From positions 1,178,001 through 1,242,000 of the forward strand of contig NZ_CP087134.1 of assembly GCF_020911925.1 (NCBI RefSeq): a DNA stretch of 64,000 nucleotides, given 5' to 3'. Positions 40,051 to 49,803 of the stretch are shown in pieces (position 1 is the stretch's first letter; each line of letters starts with the position of its first letter). Both the position numbers and the translations under genes were made by a program. Below the pieces are notes generated by a model that saw only the letters and a list, made by a program, of their open reading frames with translations, was not told where the DNA came from and ran no database searches. This DNA is from Flavobacterium cupriresistens. GTDB taxonomy: Bacteria > Bacteroidota > Bacteroidia > Flavobacteriales > Flavobacteriaceae.

Positions 40051-41394
40051 TTATTTGCCAACAATTGCTTTGTAGATATCATTTCCATTAGCAAATAAAA
40101 GCAATGAGATAAGTAAAACGAAACCAACCATTTGTGCATTTTCAAGGAATTTATCACTCGGTTTTCTGCCACTAATTATTTCGTACAATAAAAACATTAC
40201 ATGTCCACCATCAAGAGCAGGAATCGGCAATAAGTTCATTACTCCAAGCATAATTGACAATAAAGCCGTGATAGACCAAAAAGCTTCCCAGCTCCAAGTT
40301 TTAGGAAAAACATTAAAAATAGCCGCAAAACCACCTACTTGTTTGTATGCTTTGGTTTCCGGATTAAAGATTAATTTAAGTTGTTTACCATATCCTACCA
40401 ATTGATCTTTTCCTCTTTCGATTCCTACCGGAATAGATTCTAAAAAGGAGAATTCTCTTTTACTGATTTTATAGTAGCCTAATTTTTCCAAAGAATCTAA
40501 ATCTAAGCCAGCCAATTGTATGCCTAATTTTCCGTCATTAGCAACCATTAGTTTTACTTTTTCTTCTTTTTGATTGCGAAGTAAAGTAGCCTCAACGGTT
40601 TTACCTTTATTGTTTTCCAATATTGTTTTTGCTTCATCAAGATATTTTACCTTTTGTCCGTTAAGTGATAAAAGAATATCTTTTGGTTTCAAAACTGTAT
40701 TTTTAGAATCATCAGCTATTTTTCCAATTACAAATGGAACACGAAAAGTAGCCAAAGCATCTTTTCCTGCTTTAGAATACTGATCAACAAAATCATTTGG
40801 GATTGCAATTGTTTGTTCTGTTCCGTTTCTGTCAATTACTACTTCCTTAGAGGTAGCTAATTTTCTATTAACATCGCTGTCATATCGGATCACTTTTTCT
40901 CCATCTATACCAACAATGATATCACCTGTTTTAAAACCGGCATTTAACATTGCTTTGTTTTCGATCAAAAGACCGTCTTTTAAGTCTTTGTTGGCAATAA
41001 ACATTTCACCATAAGCGTAAGCCATTCCGATGTAGATAACGAAAGCAAGGATGAAATTTACAGTTACACCCCCAAGCATAATAATTAAACGTTGCCAAGC
41101 CGGCTTAGAGCGAAACTCCCAAGGTTCTGGAGGTAAAGCCATTTGTTCTTTATCCATACTTTCGTCGATCATTCCTGAGATTTTCACATAACCTCCTAAA
41201 GGTAACCAACCGATTCCGTATTCAGTTTCTCCGATTTTCTTTTTCAAAAGAGAAAATTTCACATCAAAAAATAAGTAAAATTTCTCAACTCTGGTTTTAA
41301 ATAATTTTGCAGGAATAAAATGTCCTAATTCGTGAAGAATAATAAGTAATGATAAACTCAATAGAAATTGAGAGAGCTTGATAACTATGTCCAT
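40051..41394 (-). CDS. rseP: RIP metalloprotease RseP (site-2 protease)
   Basis: An M50 intramembrane protease of 447 residues that cleaves membrane-bound anti-sigma factors after a first cut. Metal ligands are HELGH (His21, Glu22, His25) and LDGGH near the C-terminus (in PIPALDGGHVMF). Two PDZ-like regions lie between about 135 and 300. The likely substrates are anti-sigma proteins such as the one encoded at 9193-9585 (inference). TACTTTTG on the minus strand at 41433-41426 is a probable -7 box. Confidence 0.93.
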   Translation of the reverse strand: MDIVIKLSQFLLSLSLLIILHELGHFIPAKLFKTRVEKFYLFFDVKFSLLKKKIGETEYGIGWLPLGGYVKISGMIDESMDKEQMALPPEPWEFRSKPAWQRLIIMLGGVTVNFILAFVIYIGMAYAYGEMFIANKDLKDGLLIENKAMLNAGFKTGDIIVGIDGEKVIRYDSDVNRKLATSKEVVIDRNGTEQTIAIPNDFVDQYSKAGKDALATFRVPFVIGKIADDSKNTVLKPKDILLSLNGQKVKYLDEAKTILENNKGKTVEATLLRNQKEEKVKLMVANDGKLGIQLAGLDLDSLEKLGYYKISKREFSFLESIPVGIERGKDQLVGYGKQLKLIFNPETKAYKQVGGFAAIFNVFPKTWSWEAFWSITALLSIMLGVMNLLPIPALDGGHVMFLLYEIISGRKPSDKFLENAQMVGFVLLISLLLFANGNDIYKAIVGK

Positions 41395-41598
41395 TTTTAA
41401 TTTTTAGTTCGTAATTTTTAACGCACAAAAGTAACGTTTCTATTTTAATTTGGTAGTGCAATATAATATATAAGGTTTTAAATGTTTGTTAATTAATAAA
41501 CATTTTGATTTCTACTTTTAGGCAGATGCTGTAACTTTACTTTTTTGTGCGCTATCCTACTTAATAGGTAGCTTAAAACGATTAAAAGTTACACTATT

Positions 41599-42672
41599 AT
41601 GGCTTCAATATTATTCGCTCCGCTTACCCTTAAAAAAATTACTTTAAAAAATAGAATTGTTATTTCGCCTATGTGTCAGTACTCTGCAATCGACGGATTC
41701 GCTAACGATTGGCACTTGGTTCATTTGGGAAGCCGTGCCAGCGGAGGTGCCGGTTTGATTATTCAGGAGGCAACAGCAGTTTCTCCTGAGGCTAGAATCT
41801 CTCCTTGTGATCTAGGAATATGGAAAGACGAGCACATTGAAAAACTTAAAACAATCAACGAATTTATCAGATCACAAAATGCCGTTCCCGGTATTCAATT
41901 GGCACATGCCGGACGAAAAGCAAGTGTTTCTGTGCCGTGGGAGGGCAACAAAAAATTAGATATTGGTCATGAGGGCTGGCAGACTGTTGCCCCGAGTGCA
42001 ATTGCGTATCATGAAACGGAACCGTTTCTTCCAACTGCCTTAGATAAAATCGGAATTGAAAAAGTGCTTTCGGATTTTAAAACGGCAACTAAAAGAGCGG
42101 TTAAAGCCGGTTATCAGCTAGTGGAAATTCATGGCGCCCATGGTTACTTACTCCACCAGTTTTTATCTCCTTTAACGAATAAGCGAACGGATGAATATGG
42201 AGGAAGTTTTGAAAATCGTATTCGCTTTACACTCGAAGTTGTGGAAGCAGTTCAGTCAGAATGGCCGTCGGATTTACCATTGTTGGTTAGAATTTCGGCA
42301 ACAGATTGGGCTGAGGGAGGATGGAATCCTGAAGAGTCAGTAGAACTTTCCAGAATTTTAAAAGAAAAGGGAGTTGATCTGATCGATGTTTCGTCAGGTG
42401 GATTAGTATCGCATCAGCAAATCCCGCTAGAGCCAAATTATCAGGTTTCTTTTGCGGAAAAAATCAAGGAAGAAACGGCTATTTTGACTGGAGCAGTTGG
42501 TATGATCACCGAGGCAGAACAGGCGGAAGCTATTTTAAAAGAAGGCCAAGCTGATTTGATTTTGTTTGGCAGGGAGTCGCTTCGTAATCCGAATTTACCT
42601 TTAGATTTTGCGGCAGATTTAAATGATGATATTTCATGGCCAAAACAGTACGAGAGAGCTAAAGGGAGATAA
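41599..42672 (+). CDS. NADH:flavin oxidoreductase, Old Yellow Enzyme (YqjM-like)
   Basis: An FMN enzyme of 357 residues that reduces activated C=C bonds. FMN and substrate-site segments are visible: ISPMCQYSA at about 23-31 with the Cys typical of the YqjM branch, IQLAHAGRKAS, and HGAHGYLLHQFLSPLTNKRT with DEYGGSFENR. The C-terminal phosphate-binding part is AVGMI and LFGRESLRNP. Physiological role unknown, often detoxification of electrophiles. It is followed by a Gfo/Idh/MocA gene on the same strand after 139 bp of GCAGATT-type repeats. Confidence 0.92.
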   Translation: MASILFAPLTLKKITLKNRIVISPMCQYSAIDGFANDWHLVHLGSRASGGAGLIIQEATAVSPEARISPCDLGIWKDEHIEKLKTINEFIRSQNAVPGIQLAHAGRKASVSVPWEGNKKLDIGHEGWQTVAPSAIAYHETEPFLPTALDKIGIEKVLSDFKTATKRAVKAGYQLVEIHGAHGYLLHQFLSPLTNKRTDEYGGSFENRIRFTLEVVEAVQSEWPSDLPLLVRISATDWAEGGWNPEESVELSRILKEKGVDLIDVSSGGLVSHQQIPLEPNYQVSFAEKIKEETAILTGAVGMITEAEQAEAILKEGQADLILFGRESLRNPNLPLDFAADLNDDISWPKQYERAKGR

Positions 42673-42811
42673 ATTTATAGGCCACAGATTTCACAGATTA
42701 AAAGGATTTTTTAAGCGCATCGATTTGTGTAAATTAGTGTAATTCGCGGCAACACAAACTAACAGTAATCTGTGCCAATCAAAACAATCTGTGGCAAAAA
42801 AAACACATAAA

Positions 42812-43852
42812 ATGGAAAAAATAAAAACAGCACTATTATCATACGGAATGTCGGGGAAAGTTTTTCATGCTCCTTTTTTATCGATTCATCCGGGGTTTGA
42901 ATTGTTGGGTTCTTGGGAAAGAAGTAAAAAAGTGATTCAAGAAGATTATCCGTCTGCAAAAAGTTATGCTTCCATTGAGGAATTATTGGCGGCTGATGTT
43001 GATTTGGTCATTGTAAATACCCCGGTTGGGACTCATTTCGAATATGCAAAAAAGGTACTCTTGGCAGGAAAACATGCCGTTGTAGAAAAAGCATTTACGA
43101 CAACTGTAGCCGAAGCAGAAGAATTAGCCGGAATTGCTAAAGAAAAAGGATTAAAATTAGCTGTTTTTCAGAACAGACGCTGGGATAGTGATTTTAAGAC
43201 CGTTCAGAAAATAATTAACGAAGGCGTTTTAGGAGAGTTGGTTGAAGCAGAGTTTCATTTTGATCGTTATAATCCGTTGTTGAGTGCAAAAGCACACAAG
43301 GAAACAGCGAACGATGGCGCCGGAATTTTAAAAGATTTAGGACCACATTTAATCGATCAGGCTGTTGCTTTATTTGGTTCTCCCAAAGCTGTTTTTGCCG
43401 ATATCAGAACGACAAGAGAAGGTTCTGTCGTAGACGATTGGATCGATTTGTTGTTGATTTATGCGGATCTTAGAGTGCGACTAAAGGCAGGCTTTTTTGT
43501 GAAGGAAGCAAATCCGGCCTATACGATTCACGGTAAAAAAGGATCTTTCCTAAAACCTCGTGGCGATGTACAGGAAGATGATTTAAAAGCAGGAAAGAAA
43601 CCAAATTTAGAATTATGGGGAACAGAGTCCGAAAGCTTACAAGGGCTACTGCATACTGAAATTGACGGAAAAGAAATTCGAGAAAAAATACCAACACTAC
43701 AGGGGAATTATTTCAGTTTTTTTGATGGCGTTTACGACGCGATTTCAAACCATAAAACAGAACCGGTTACAGCACAAGACGGTGTAAAAGTAATGCAGAT
43801 TATAGAAGCTGCAATTGCAAGTAATACCCAGCAAAAAGTGATTAATTTATAA
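42812..43852 (+). CDS. Gfo/Idh/MocA family oxidoreductase
   Basis: A 346-residue NAD(P)-dependent oxidoreductase from the ATG at 42812. The N-terminal Rossmann fold has SYGMSGKVFHAPFL in place of the usual GxGxxG, which marks the YdgJ/YvaA-like branch, then VNTPVGTHFEYAKKVL and AVVEKAFTTT with the catalytic-region EK. The C-terminal domain has LGPHLIDQAVALFG. The substrate is probably a polyol or sugar derivative. It is followed by an MFS gene. Confidence 0.88.
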   Translation: MEKIKTALLSYGMSGKVFHAPFLSIHPGFELLGSWERSKKVIQEDYPSAKSYASIEELLAADVDLVIVNTPVGTHFEYAKKVLLAGKHAVVEKAFTTTVAEAEELAGIAKEKGLKLAVFQNRRWDSDFKTVQKIINEGVLGELVEAEFHFDRYNPLLSAKAHKETANDGAGILKDLGPHLIDQAVALFGSPKAVFADIRTTREGSVVDDWIDLLLIYADLRVRLKAGFFVKEANPAYTIHGKKGSFLKPRGDVQEDDLKAGKKPNLELWGTESESLQGLLHTEIDGKEIREKIPTLQGNYFSFFDGVYDAISNHKTEPVTAQDGVKVMQIIEAAIASNTQQKVINL

Positions 43853-43886
43853 ACAATAACGTTATAAATCGAGGAACTAATAGGGT

Positions 43887-43921
43887 TTGGTCGTGCATAA
43901 CGGAGCTTTTTAGTACTTTTA
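43887..43921 (+). promoter_or_regulatory. Possible promoter of the MFS gene
   Basis: TTG (43887-43889) and TACTTTTA (43914-43921) are 24 nt apart, longer than usual. The -7 box ends 27 bp before the TTG start chosen for the MFS gene. Confidence 0.35.
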
Positions 43922-43948
43922 TACGACCAAACTTTAAACACCATTATT

Positions 43949-45166
43949 TTGATCGATTTCAATCCATTAGCACTATTTCAAACCAAAGGGAAAATTAAGA
44001 AAGTCTTTAGAGAGGCCAAGGCGTCATATCTAAACCGAATTCGTTTTGCTGTCGGAATGTTTTATTTTGGAATGGGTTTAAGTTTCGCTACCTGGGCGAG
44101 CCGAATTCCGGATATTAAAACCGCTTTGCATCTGACCGAAGGAGACTTAGGTTCTATCCTTTTTGCATTACCAATGGGGCAATTGTTGATTATGCCTTTT
44201 TCGGGAAAAATGGTAACGAAGTTTGGAAGCCATCGCATTTTAATTTTTTCTCTAATAATGTATGTTTTATGTCTTGCCAATTTAGGCTTGGCAACTACAG
44301 CTTTACAATTGTCATTGGGTTTATTTTTATTCGGTTTATTTGGAAACTTAGCCAACATAGCGGTTAATACTCAAGGCGTTTATACAGAGGTTCTTTTCAA
44401 AAAAACAATCATGTCCTCTTTTCATGGGATGTGGAGTTTTGCCGGATTTACAGGAGCCTTGGTTGGCTTAGGAATGTTGGCTTTAAACCTGAGTCCGCTT
44501 CATCATTTTTTAATTATCGCCGGAATTGTACTACTGATGATTGTTTTTAATTTTAAATTTTTGGTCAAAGCCAAAGAAAAAATCAAAGACAAAACAGAGA
44601 AAAAGAAACTATTTGTTAAACCCGATAGTGCTTTAATCTGGCTAGGTGTAATTGGTTTTTGCAGTATGGCAAGCGAAGGAGTAATGTTTGATTGGAGTGG
44701 TGTTTATTTTAAAGATGTTGTTCAGGCACCGGGTCCTTTGGTGATTTTAGGGTACACTTCATTTATGATTATGATGGCCAGCGGACGATTTTTAGGAGAC
44801 GGATTAATCAACAAATTTGGTCGTGAACGTGTTATGCAAATCAGTGGCGTGATGATTTCAGCCGGACTTTTTACAGCTGTTTTTCTTCCTTATATTATTC
44901 CTTGTACTATTGCTTTTATGCTGGTTGGACTAGGAGTGGCAACGATTGTTCCAACAGTTTACAGTATGGCAGGTAAAAACCCGACTGTTCCACCCGGAGA
45001 AGCTTTAACGATTGTTTCGAGTGTTAGTTTTCTGGGTTTTTTAATGGGACCTCCCGTGATCGGACATATTGCTGAAACTTTTGGACTACAATTTTCTTTT
45101 GCTTTTATCGGAATCTTTGGTGTCCTGATTGCTTTTATGGTCTCTAAAATTCGAACAACTCCCTAG
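43949..45166 (+). CDS. MFS transporter
   Basis: A 405-residue membrane transporter with about 12 hydrophobic segments. SFATWASRIPDIKTALHLTEG after TM1 is typical of the YbjJ-like branch of the family; other parts include MLVGLGVATIVPTVYSMAG. No ATG precedes the first transmembrane segment in frame, so the start is the TTG at 43949, which gives a 35-residue basic N-terminus. The first ATG lies inside TM1 and would truncate the protein. The substrate is not known; the upstream oxidoreductase may act on the same compound. Confidence 0.82.
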   Translation: MIDFNPLALFQTKGKIKKVFREAKASYLNRIRFAVGMFYFGMGLSFATWASRIPDIKTALHLTEGDLGSILFALPMGQLLIMPFSGKMVTKFGSHRILIFSLIMYVLCLANLGLATTALQLSLGLFLFGLFGNLANIAVNTQGVYTEVLFKKTIMSSFHGMWSFAGFTGALVGLGMLALNLSPLHHFLIIAGIVLLMIVFNFKFLVKAKEKIKDKTEKKKLFVKPDSALIWLGVIGFCSMASEGVMFDWSGVYFKDVVQAPGPLVILGYTSFMIMMASGRFLGDGLINKFGRERVMQISGVMISAGLFTAVFLPYIIPCTIAFMLVGLGVATIVPTVYSMAGKNPTVPPGEALTIVSSVSFLGFLMGPPVIGHIAETFGLQFSFAFIGIFGVLIAFMVSKIRTTP

Positions 45167-45312
45167 TTTCTCTCTTTATTTATCTGCATGACGGAGATTG
45201 ATCGAAGGTACGGTGTTAAACTCATTCGCTTCATCTGTAAAATCTACGAAGGCAAAACAATATAAAAACAGTTGCAATTAGTAATAAAAGTATTACAATA
45301 ATAAATATTAGC

Positions 45313-45320
45313 TATCTTTG
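45313..45320 (+). promoter_or_regulatory. -7 element upstream of the TonB receptor gene
   Basis: TATCTTTG is a full -7 match; the -33 is not clear. The leader to the start codon would be about 150 nt. Apart from this, the 304-bp gap 45167-45470 shows nothing convincing. Confidence 0.45.
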
Positions 45321-45470
45321 AATTAAGAATGATAGCTGATGTATAATTCTGTGCATGTACTCCTATTCTTTTCCAAAGATCAATTTTATCTTTTGATGTA
45401 AGGATTAAAGTGTTTTTTAGTAAAGACATTTTAATCCAAAACAATTTGTCAAAGTTAATAGGGATCTTTT

Positions 45471-48302
45471 ATGGAAAAAATGTACTTGGTCTTTTTTGTT
45501 TTACTGCCTTTCGGTTTTGTTTTTGCGCAACAGGATGTGATTCTTTCAGGAGTGGTAATTGATATAAAAACACAACAACCGTTAGAGAATATCGTCGTAA
45601 GTATTCAGAACTCTTCTGCTACACAATTAACGAAAGCAAACGGAAAATTTGAACTGCATTCCGCTCTAAAAGGGGAACAATTGCTTTTGCTGCACAGTCA
45701 GGGTTATAAAGAGGTACTTCTAAAAGTAAATTTAGATTCCAATCATAATCTCGGAATAATACAACTGGAAGATAATTTTTCCGATGATGCTTCTGCTACT
45801 TTAATTACACTTTCAGAAAGTGACTTAACGGATGATACCAGTACGTCGGAGATGACATCAGGTCTTTTGCAATCTTCAAAAGATGCGTTTTTTCAGGTCT
45901 CCGCTTTTAGTTGGGGTCAGGCAAGATTTAGGGTTCGGGGATTAGACAGTGAAAACGGAACCATGATGCTCAACGGAATACCAATGAACAAAGTTTATGA
46001 CGGAAGACCACAATGGGGAAACTGGGGCGGATTGAATGACGTACTTCGAAATCAGGAATTTTCAGTTGGAGCAGCTTCTTCAGACCATACTTTTGGAGGT
46101 ATATTAGGTACACAACAGATTTATACACGAGCTTCCATTTATAAAAAAGGAAGTCGTCTTTTATTTTCAGCAAGCAACACCACTTACAATTGGCGGGCAA
46201 TCGGAACCGATGCTTCCGGTACAAATGCCTCGGGTTGGGCGTATGTAATTTCGGCTGGAAAACGAATAGGAAACGAAGGCTTTTTTGAAGGAACAAATTT
46301 CAAAGGAGAGTCTTTTTTTATAAGTATTGAAAAGAAATGGAACGATAGAAACGCGCTTAATTTTACCGGATTTTATACACCAAATTCGCGTGGAAAGAAT
46401 TCACCAAACACAAACGAAGTTACCGGATTGACCAACGAAAAATACAATTCGTACTGGGGATGGCAAAACGGAAAAAAACGGAATGCACGCGTAAAAAACA
46501 TCGAAGAACCACTGTTAATGTTGAATCATTATTTTAGAATAAATGAAAAGGCAAATCTGAATTCAAGCGTTATGTATCAATTTGGTAAAGTGGGAAACAG
46601 TACAATTGACTACCAGAATGCAGATAGTCCGGATCCTGTCTATTACAGAAAATTGCCCAGTTATTTTACGTCACTTTATGCAAAAGACAAGGGAGCATTT
46701 TCGGGGGATTTTATGCCTGATCATATAAATGCGGAAAAAAGTAAAACATTGTTTTTAGACCATGCCCAACTAAACTGGGAAGACTTGTATCGGACGAATC
46801 AGAAGCCAATATTAAATTTGAACAATATAATTACAGGTTTTGAACCCGCGCAAAGCCATTATGTTTTATATGAAGACCGGACCGATGATAAAACACTGGC
46901 GGTAAACTCCAATTTAAACTTGCAACTTACTGAGAATAGTGCTTTTGATGGCGGCATCGTTTTTAGAAGCTTGAAATCACATCATTTTCAATCTCTAGTA
47001 GATTTGCTCGGAGGTTTATATTTTGAAGATGTTGATGCATTTTATACCGGTGCTCAGGCGCAATCTGATCTGCAGAATCCAAATCGTCAGGTCAAAGAAG
47101 GGGATGTTTATGGCTACAATTATAAGTTGCTGGCAACGATAATTGATGCTTTTACACAGTTCAAGTTCAACTATAATAAATTCGATTTCTTTTTATCCCA
47201 ATCCTATTCTGTTTCAGAATACCAAAGAGAAGGATTATATCAAAATGGAATTTATCCAACAACGTCTCTTGGTAAAAGTAAAAAAGTAAATTTTGAAAAT
47301 TTTGGTTTTAAAGGTGGATTCACCTGCAAGATTTCAGGCAAACAATGGTTGTTTTTTAATGGAATGCATTATACAAGAGCGCCGTCACTTCAAAATACGT
47401 TCTCTAATTCGAGGCTTAATAATACTATTGTTGACGATCTTGGAAATGAGAAAATCAGCGGTGCCGAAGGAAGTTATGTCTTTCGAATGCCCAAGTTCAA
47501 AATGAGAGCAACAGTGTATTATACTTTGATAAGAAATTCGGCTAAAACGTCTTTTTTTTATGCAGAAGGAATTTTTGACAAAGGAAAAGCTAATAATAAT
47601 ACAGATGCATTTGTAAGTCAGAATTTGACACAGTTAGACAAGAAAAACATTGGAGTTGAATTGAGTTTTGAGTATCAAATTTCAGCGGCATTAAAAGCTA
47701 TAGCCTGTTTGGCATACGGTAACTATACCTACAGTAGCAATCCAAAGGTATCGATTACAAATGATGCAAATGTGGTGAAAGAAAATACACAGTCAACTTT
47801 TGATTTTGGAAGATCCCGGCTTAAAGATTACAAACAATCCGGTATGCCACAACAGGCCTGTGCAGTTGGACTGGAATACAGAGCGCCTAAATTTTGGTGG
47901 CTGGGAGTGGCTCTTAACTATTTGGCTGAAAATTATATTGATGTTGCTCCAATTGCCAGAACAGATCGTTTTTATATCAACGCTAAGAACGGGTTGTTTT
48001 TTCCTGAAGCGACCAAGGAGCGGGCTCTCCGTTTATTAAAGCAGGAAAAATTGGATCCAATATCGTTAGTGAATATTACAGGAGGTAAATCCTGGAGCGT
48101 TTTTGGAAACAATATAGGGCTTTTTGTGAGTGTAAATAATGTTCTGGATGTATCGTATAAAACCGGTGGTTTTGAGCAGGCCAGAAATGCCAATTTTAGA
48201 GCACTCAATCAAGATGTTTCGAGCGGAACTCCTTCGTTTGGGGCTAAATATTTCTACGGTTACGGAAGAACCTATTTCGTAAACCTAAGTGTTAATTTCT
48301 AA
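45471..48302 (+). CDS. TonB-dependent outer-membrane receptor
   Basis: A 943-residue receptor. A signal peptide ends at VFAQQ (residue 21); a carboxypeptidase-D-like beta domain follows (GVVIDIKTQQPLENIVVSI, about 27-95); then a plug region (FRVRGLDSENGTMMLNGIPM, about 155-180) and a large barrel ending with the aromatic strand RTYFVNLSVNF. It imports a ligand driven by TonB/ExbBD. The ligand is unknown: the downstream partner is a DUF5689 lipoprotein, not SusD, so it is not a classical glycan locus. Confidence 0.9.
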   Translation: MEKMYLVFFVLLPFGFVFAQQDVILSGVVIDIKTQQPLENIVVSIQNSSATQLTKANGKFELHSALKGEQLLLLHSQGYKEVLLKVNLDSNHNLGIIQLEDNFSDDASATLITLSESDLTDDTSTSEMTSGLLQSSKDAFFQVSAFSWGQARFRVRGLDSENGTMMLNGIPMNKVYDGRPQWGNWGGLNDVLRNQEFSVGAASSDHTFGGILGTQQIYTRASIYKKGSRLLFSASNTTYNWRAIGTDASGTNASGWAYVISAGKRIGNEGFFEGTNFKGESFFISIEKKWNDRNALNFTGFYTPNSRGKNSPNTNEVTGLTNEKYNSYWGWQNGKKRNARVKNIEEPLLMLNHYFRINEKANLNSSVMYQFGKVGNSTIDYQNADSPDPVYYRKLPSYFTSLYAKDKGAFSGDFMPDHINAEKSKTLFLDHAQLNWEDLYRTNQKPILNLNNIITGFEPAQSHYVLYEDRTDDKTLAVNSNLNLQLTENSAFDGGIVFRSLKSHHFQSLVDLLGGLYFEDVDAFYTGAQAQSDLQNPNRQVKEGDVYGYNYKLLATIIDAFTQFKFNYNKFDFFLSQSYSVSEYQREGLYQNGIYPTTSLGKSKKVNFENFGFKGGFTCKISGKQWLFFNGMHYTRAPSLQNTFSNSRLNNTIVDDLGNEKISGAEGSYVFRMPKFKMRATVYYTLIRNSAKTSFFYAEGIFDKGKANNNTDAFVSQNLTQLDKKNIGVELSFEYQISAALKAIACLAYGNYTYSSNPKVSITNDANVVKENTQSTFDFGRSRLKDYKQSGMPQQACAVGLEYRAPKFWWLGVALNYLAENYIDVAPIARTDRFYINAKNGLFFPEATKERALRLLKQEKLDPISLVNITGGKSWSVFGNNIGLFVSVNNVLDVSYKTGGFEQARNANFRALNQDVSSGTPSFGAKYFYGYGRTYFVNLSVNF

Positions 48303-48322
48303 AAATTAAAACAGGTCAGAAT

Positions 48323-49669
48323 ATGATGGATAGCATCTTAAAATATTTTTTTGCACTACAATTATTGCTTTTATGTTCCTGTGATGCAGAACTGGAAAGT
48401 CCTGAGTTTAGTTGTACACAGCCCAATTTAATCGTAAATCAAACCGTAGAAAAACTAAAAGACGTTTCAGAACTTGTGCCAAAGCAATATGGTTATGATG
48501 ATGTTATTGAAGCCTACGTCGTGTCGACAGATGAAGGGGGTAATTTTTTTAAAACGATTTATCTTCAGACATTAAAGGACAGTAAAGAGGTAGTAGGTTT
48601 TAGTGTGGCCGTCGATGTAACAAATACGTATGCTGATTTTGGTGTGGGCAATAAAGTGTATCTAAAGCTTAAAAATCAATTTACAGATTTATATTACGGA
48701 GGATTGCGAATTGGGAGTCTTTATGTGAGTAATGCCGGGGATCCAACAATAGGCAGAATTTCGCAAAATGACTATAAAAATATAATGAATGCGTCTTGCG
48801 TTGTAGTCGATGAAAATCAATTGGTTCGGTCTTTTTCTATTGAAGAAGCGTTAAACGATAAAAATCTCAATACGTTAATTGAACTTAAGGAGGTCCAATT
48901 CACAGAAGCCGCAATTGGGCGCCATTATTTTGAAGAATCCAATAATGTCGGGGGTGCAACCAATTGGAACCTGAGTGATAAAACAGGAAATCAGATTATT
49001 TTCAGAACGAGTAATTTTGCAAATTTTGCAGCTAGTGCGGTGCCGGAAGGAAGTGGGAAAGTACGAGGGATATTAACAAAATTTGGTTCTGACTACCAAC
49101 TGATGGCGAGATCTGAAAGTGATGTCGTAATGGATGGAAAGAGGGCCAGTCCATTATTTTCAGAAGATTTTCAGTCGGTGAAAAACAATGTGGCTTTTAG
49201 TCTTCTAGGTTGGAGTAATATTGTTGAAAAAGCCAGTAAATCTTGGAGAAGTATGTTTTACGGCGGAAATGGTTATGCAGAGTTTAATACGACAAGTACA
49301 ACAGCAGCAGAAAATGTCGCCTGGCTGGTTTCTCCTAAAATCAATTTAGAGGGATATAAAAATGCCGTGTTTTCTTTTAGAAGTGCGCAATACAATTTGA
49401 AGGTCGATTCACCATTAAACGCATTAGAAATTTACGTATCCGATGATTTTGACGGATTGAATATTGCCAAAGCAAAATGGACAAAATTGGTTGCAAAACT
49501 ACCTAATTTATCAACTCCGGCACGTGAGTTTATATCCTCCGGCAGAATCGATTTACCATCCTATTCCGGAAATATTAATATTGCGTTCAGATATGTCGGA
49601 TCCGGGAAAGACAAAACGTTAAATGGCGCTTTTATGGTGGACGACATTAAGATTTTTGCTGAAAAATAG
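48323..49669 (+). CDS. DUF5689 domain lipoprotein
   Basis: A 448-residue lipoprotein (LLLCSC lipobox, Cys near residue 20). The N-terminal DUF5689 region spans about 40-270 (IEAYVVSTDEGGNFFKTIYL, NKVYLKLKNQF, GSGKVRGILTKFG). A C-terminal jelly-roll of the choice-of-anchor type follows (EDFQSVKNN, ENVAWLVSPKINLEGYKNAV, DDIKIF). It starts 20 bp after the TonB receptor gene, so they form a receptor-lipoprotein pair. The lipoprotein probably sits at the cell surface and captures the ligand (inference from SusCD-like organisation). Confidence 0.85.
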   Translation: MMDSILKYFFALQLLLLCSCDAELESPEFSCTQPNLIVNQTVEKLKDVSELVPKQYGYDDVIEAYVVSTDEGGNFFKTIYLQTLKDSKEVVGFSVAVDVTNTYADFGVGNKVYLKLKNQFTDLYYGGLRIGSLYVSNAGDPTIGRISQNDYKNIMNASCVVVDENQLVRSFSIEEALNDKNLNTLIELKEVQFTEAAIGRHYFEESNNVGGATNWNLSDKTGNQIIFRTSNFANFAASAVPEGSGKVRGILTKFGSDYQLMARSESDVVMDGKRASPLFSEDFQSVKNNVAFSLLGWSNIVEKASKSWRSMFYGGNGYAEFNTTSTTAAENVAWLVSPKINLEGYKNAVFSFRSAQYNLKVDSPLNALEIYVSDDFDGLNIAKAKWTKLVAKLPNLSTPAREFISSGRIDLPSYSGNINIAFRYVGSGKDKTLNGAFMVDDIKIFAEK

Positions 49670-49803
49670 GGGAGAATAGTTTTGTATTAATGATAAGCGG
49701 TTGGTTTTTAGTGAGTTGTTTAAAAATAAGCAATTTTTGAATCGGAAATTGTTAAAATTTAATTGGATTTCGTATTTTGGTCATCCCAAATCTATATAAT
49801 ACG

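Noticed and set aside
45244..45444. 66-codon minus-strand frame in the gap before the TonB receptor
   Set aside because: It overlaps the receptor promoter and leader, has no recognised family and an unconvincing composition.
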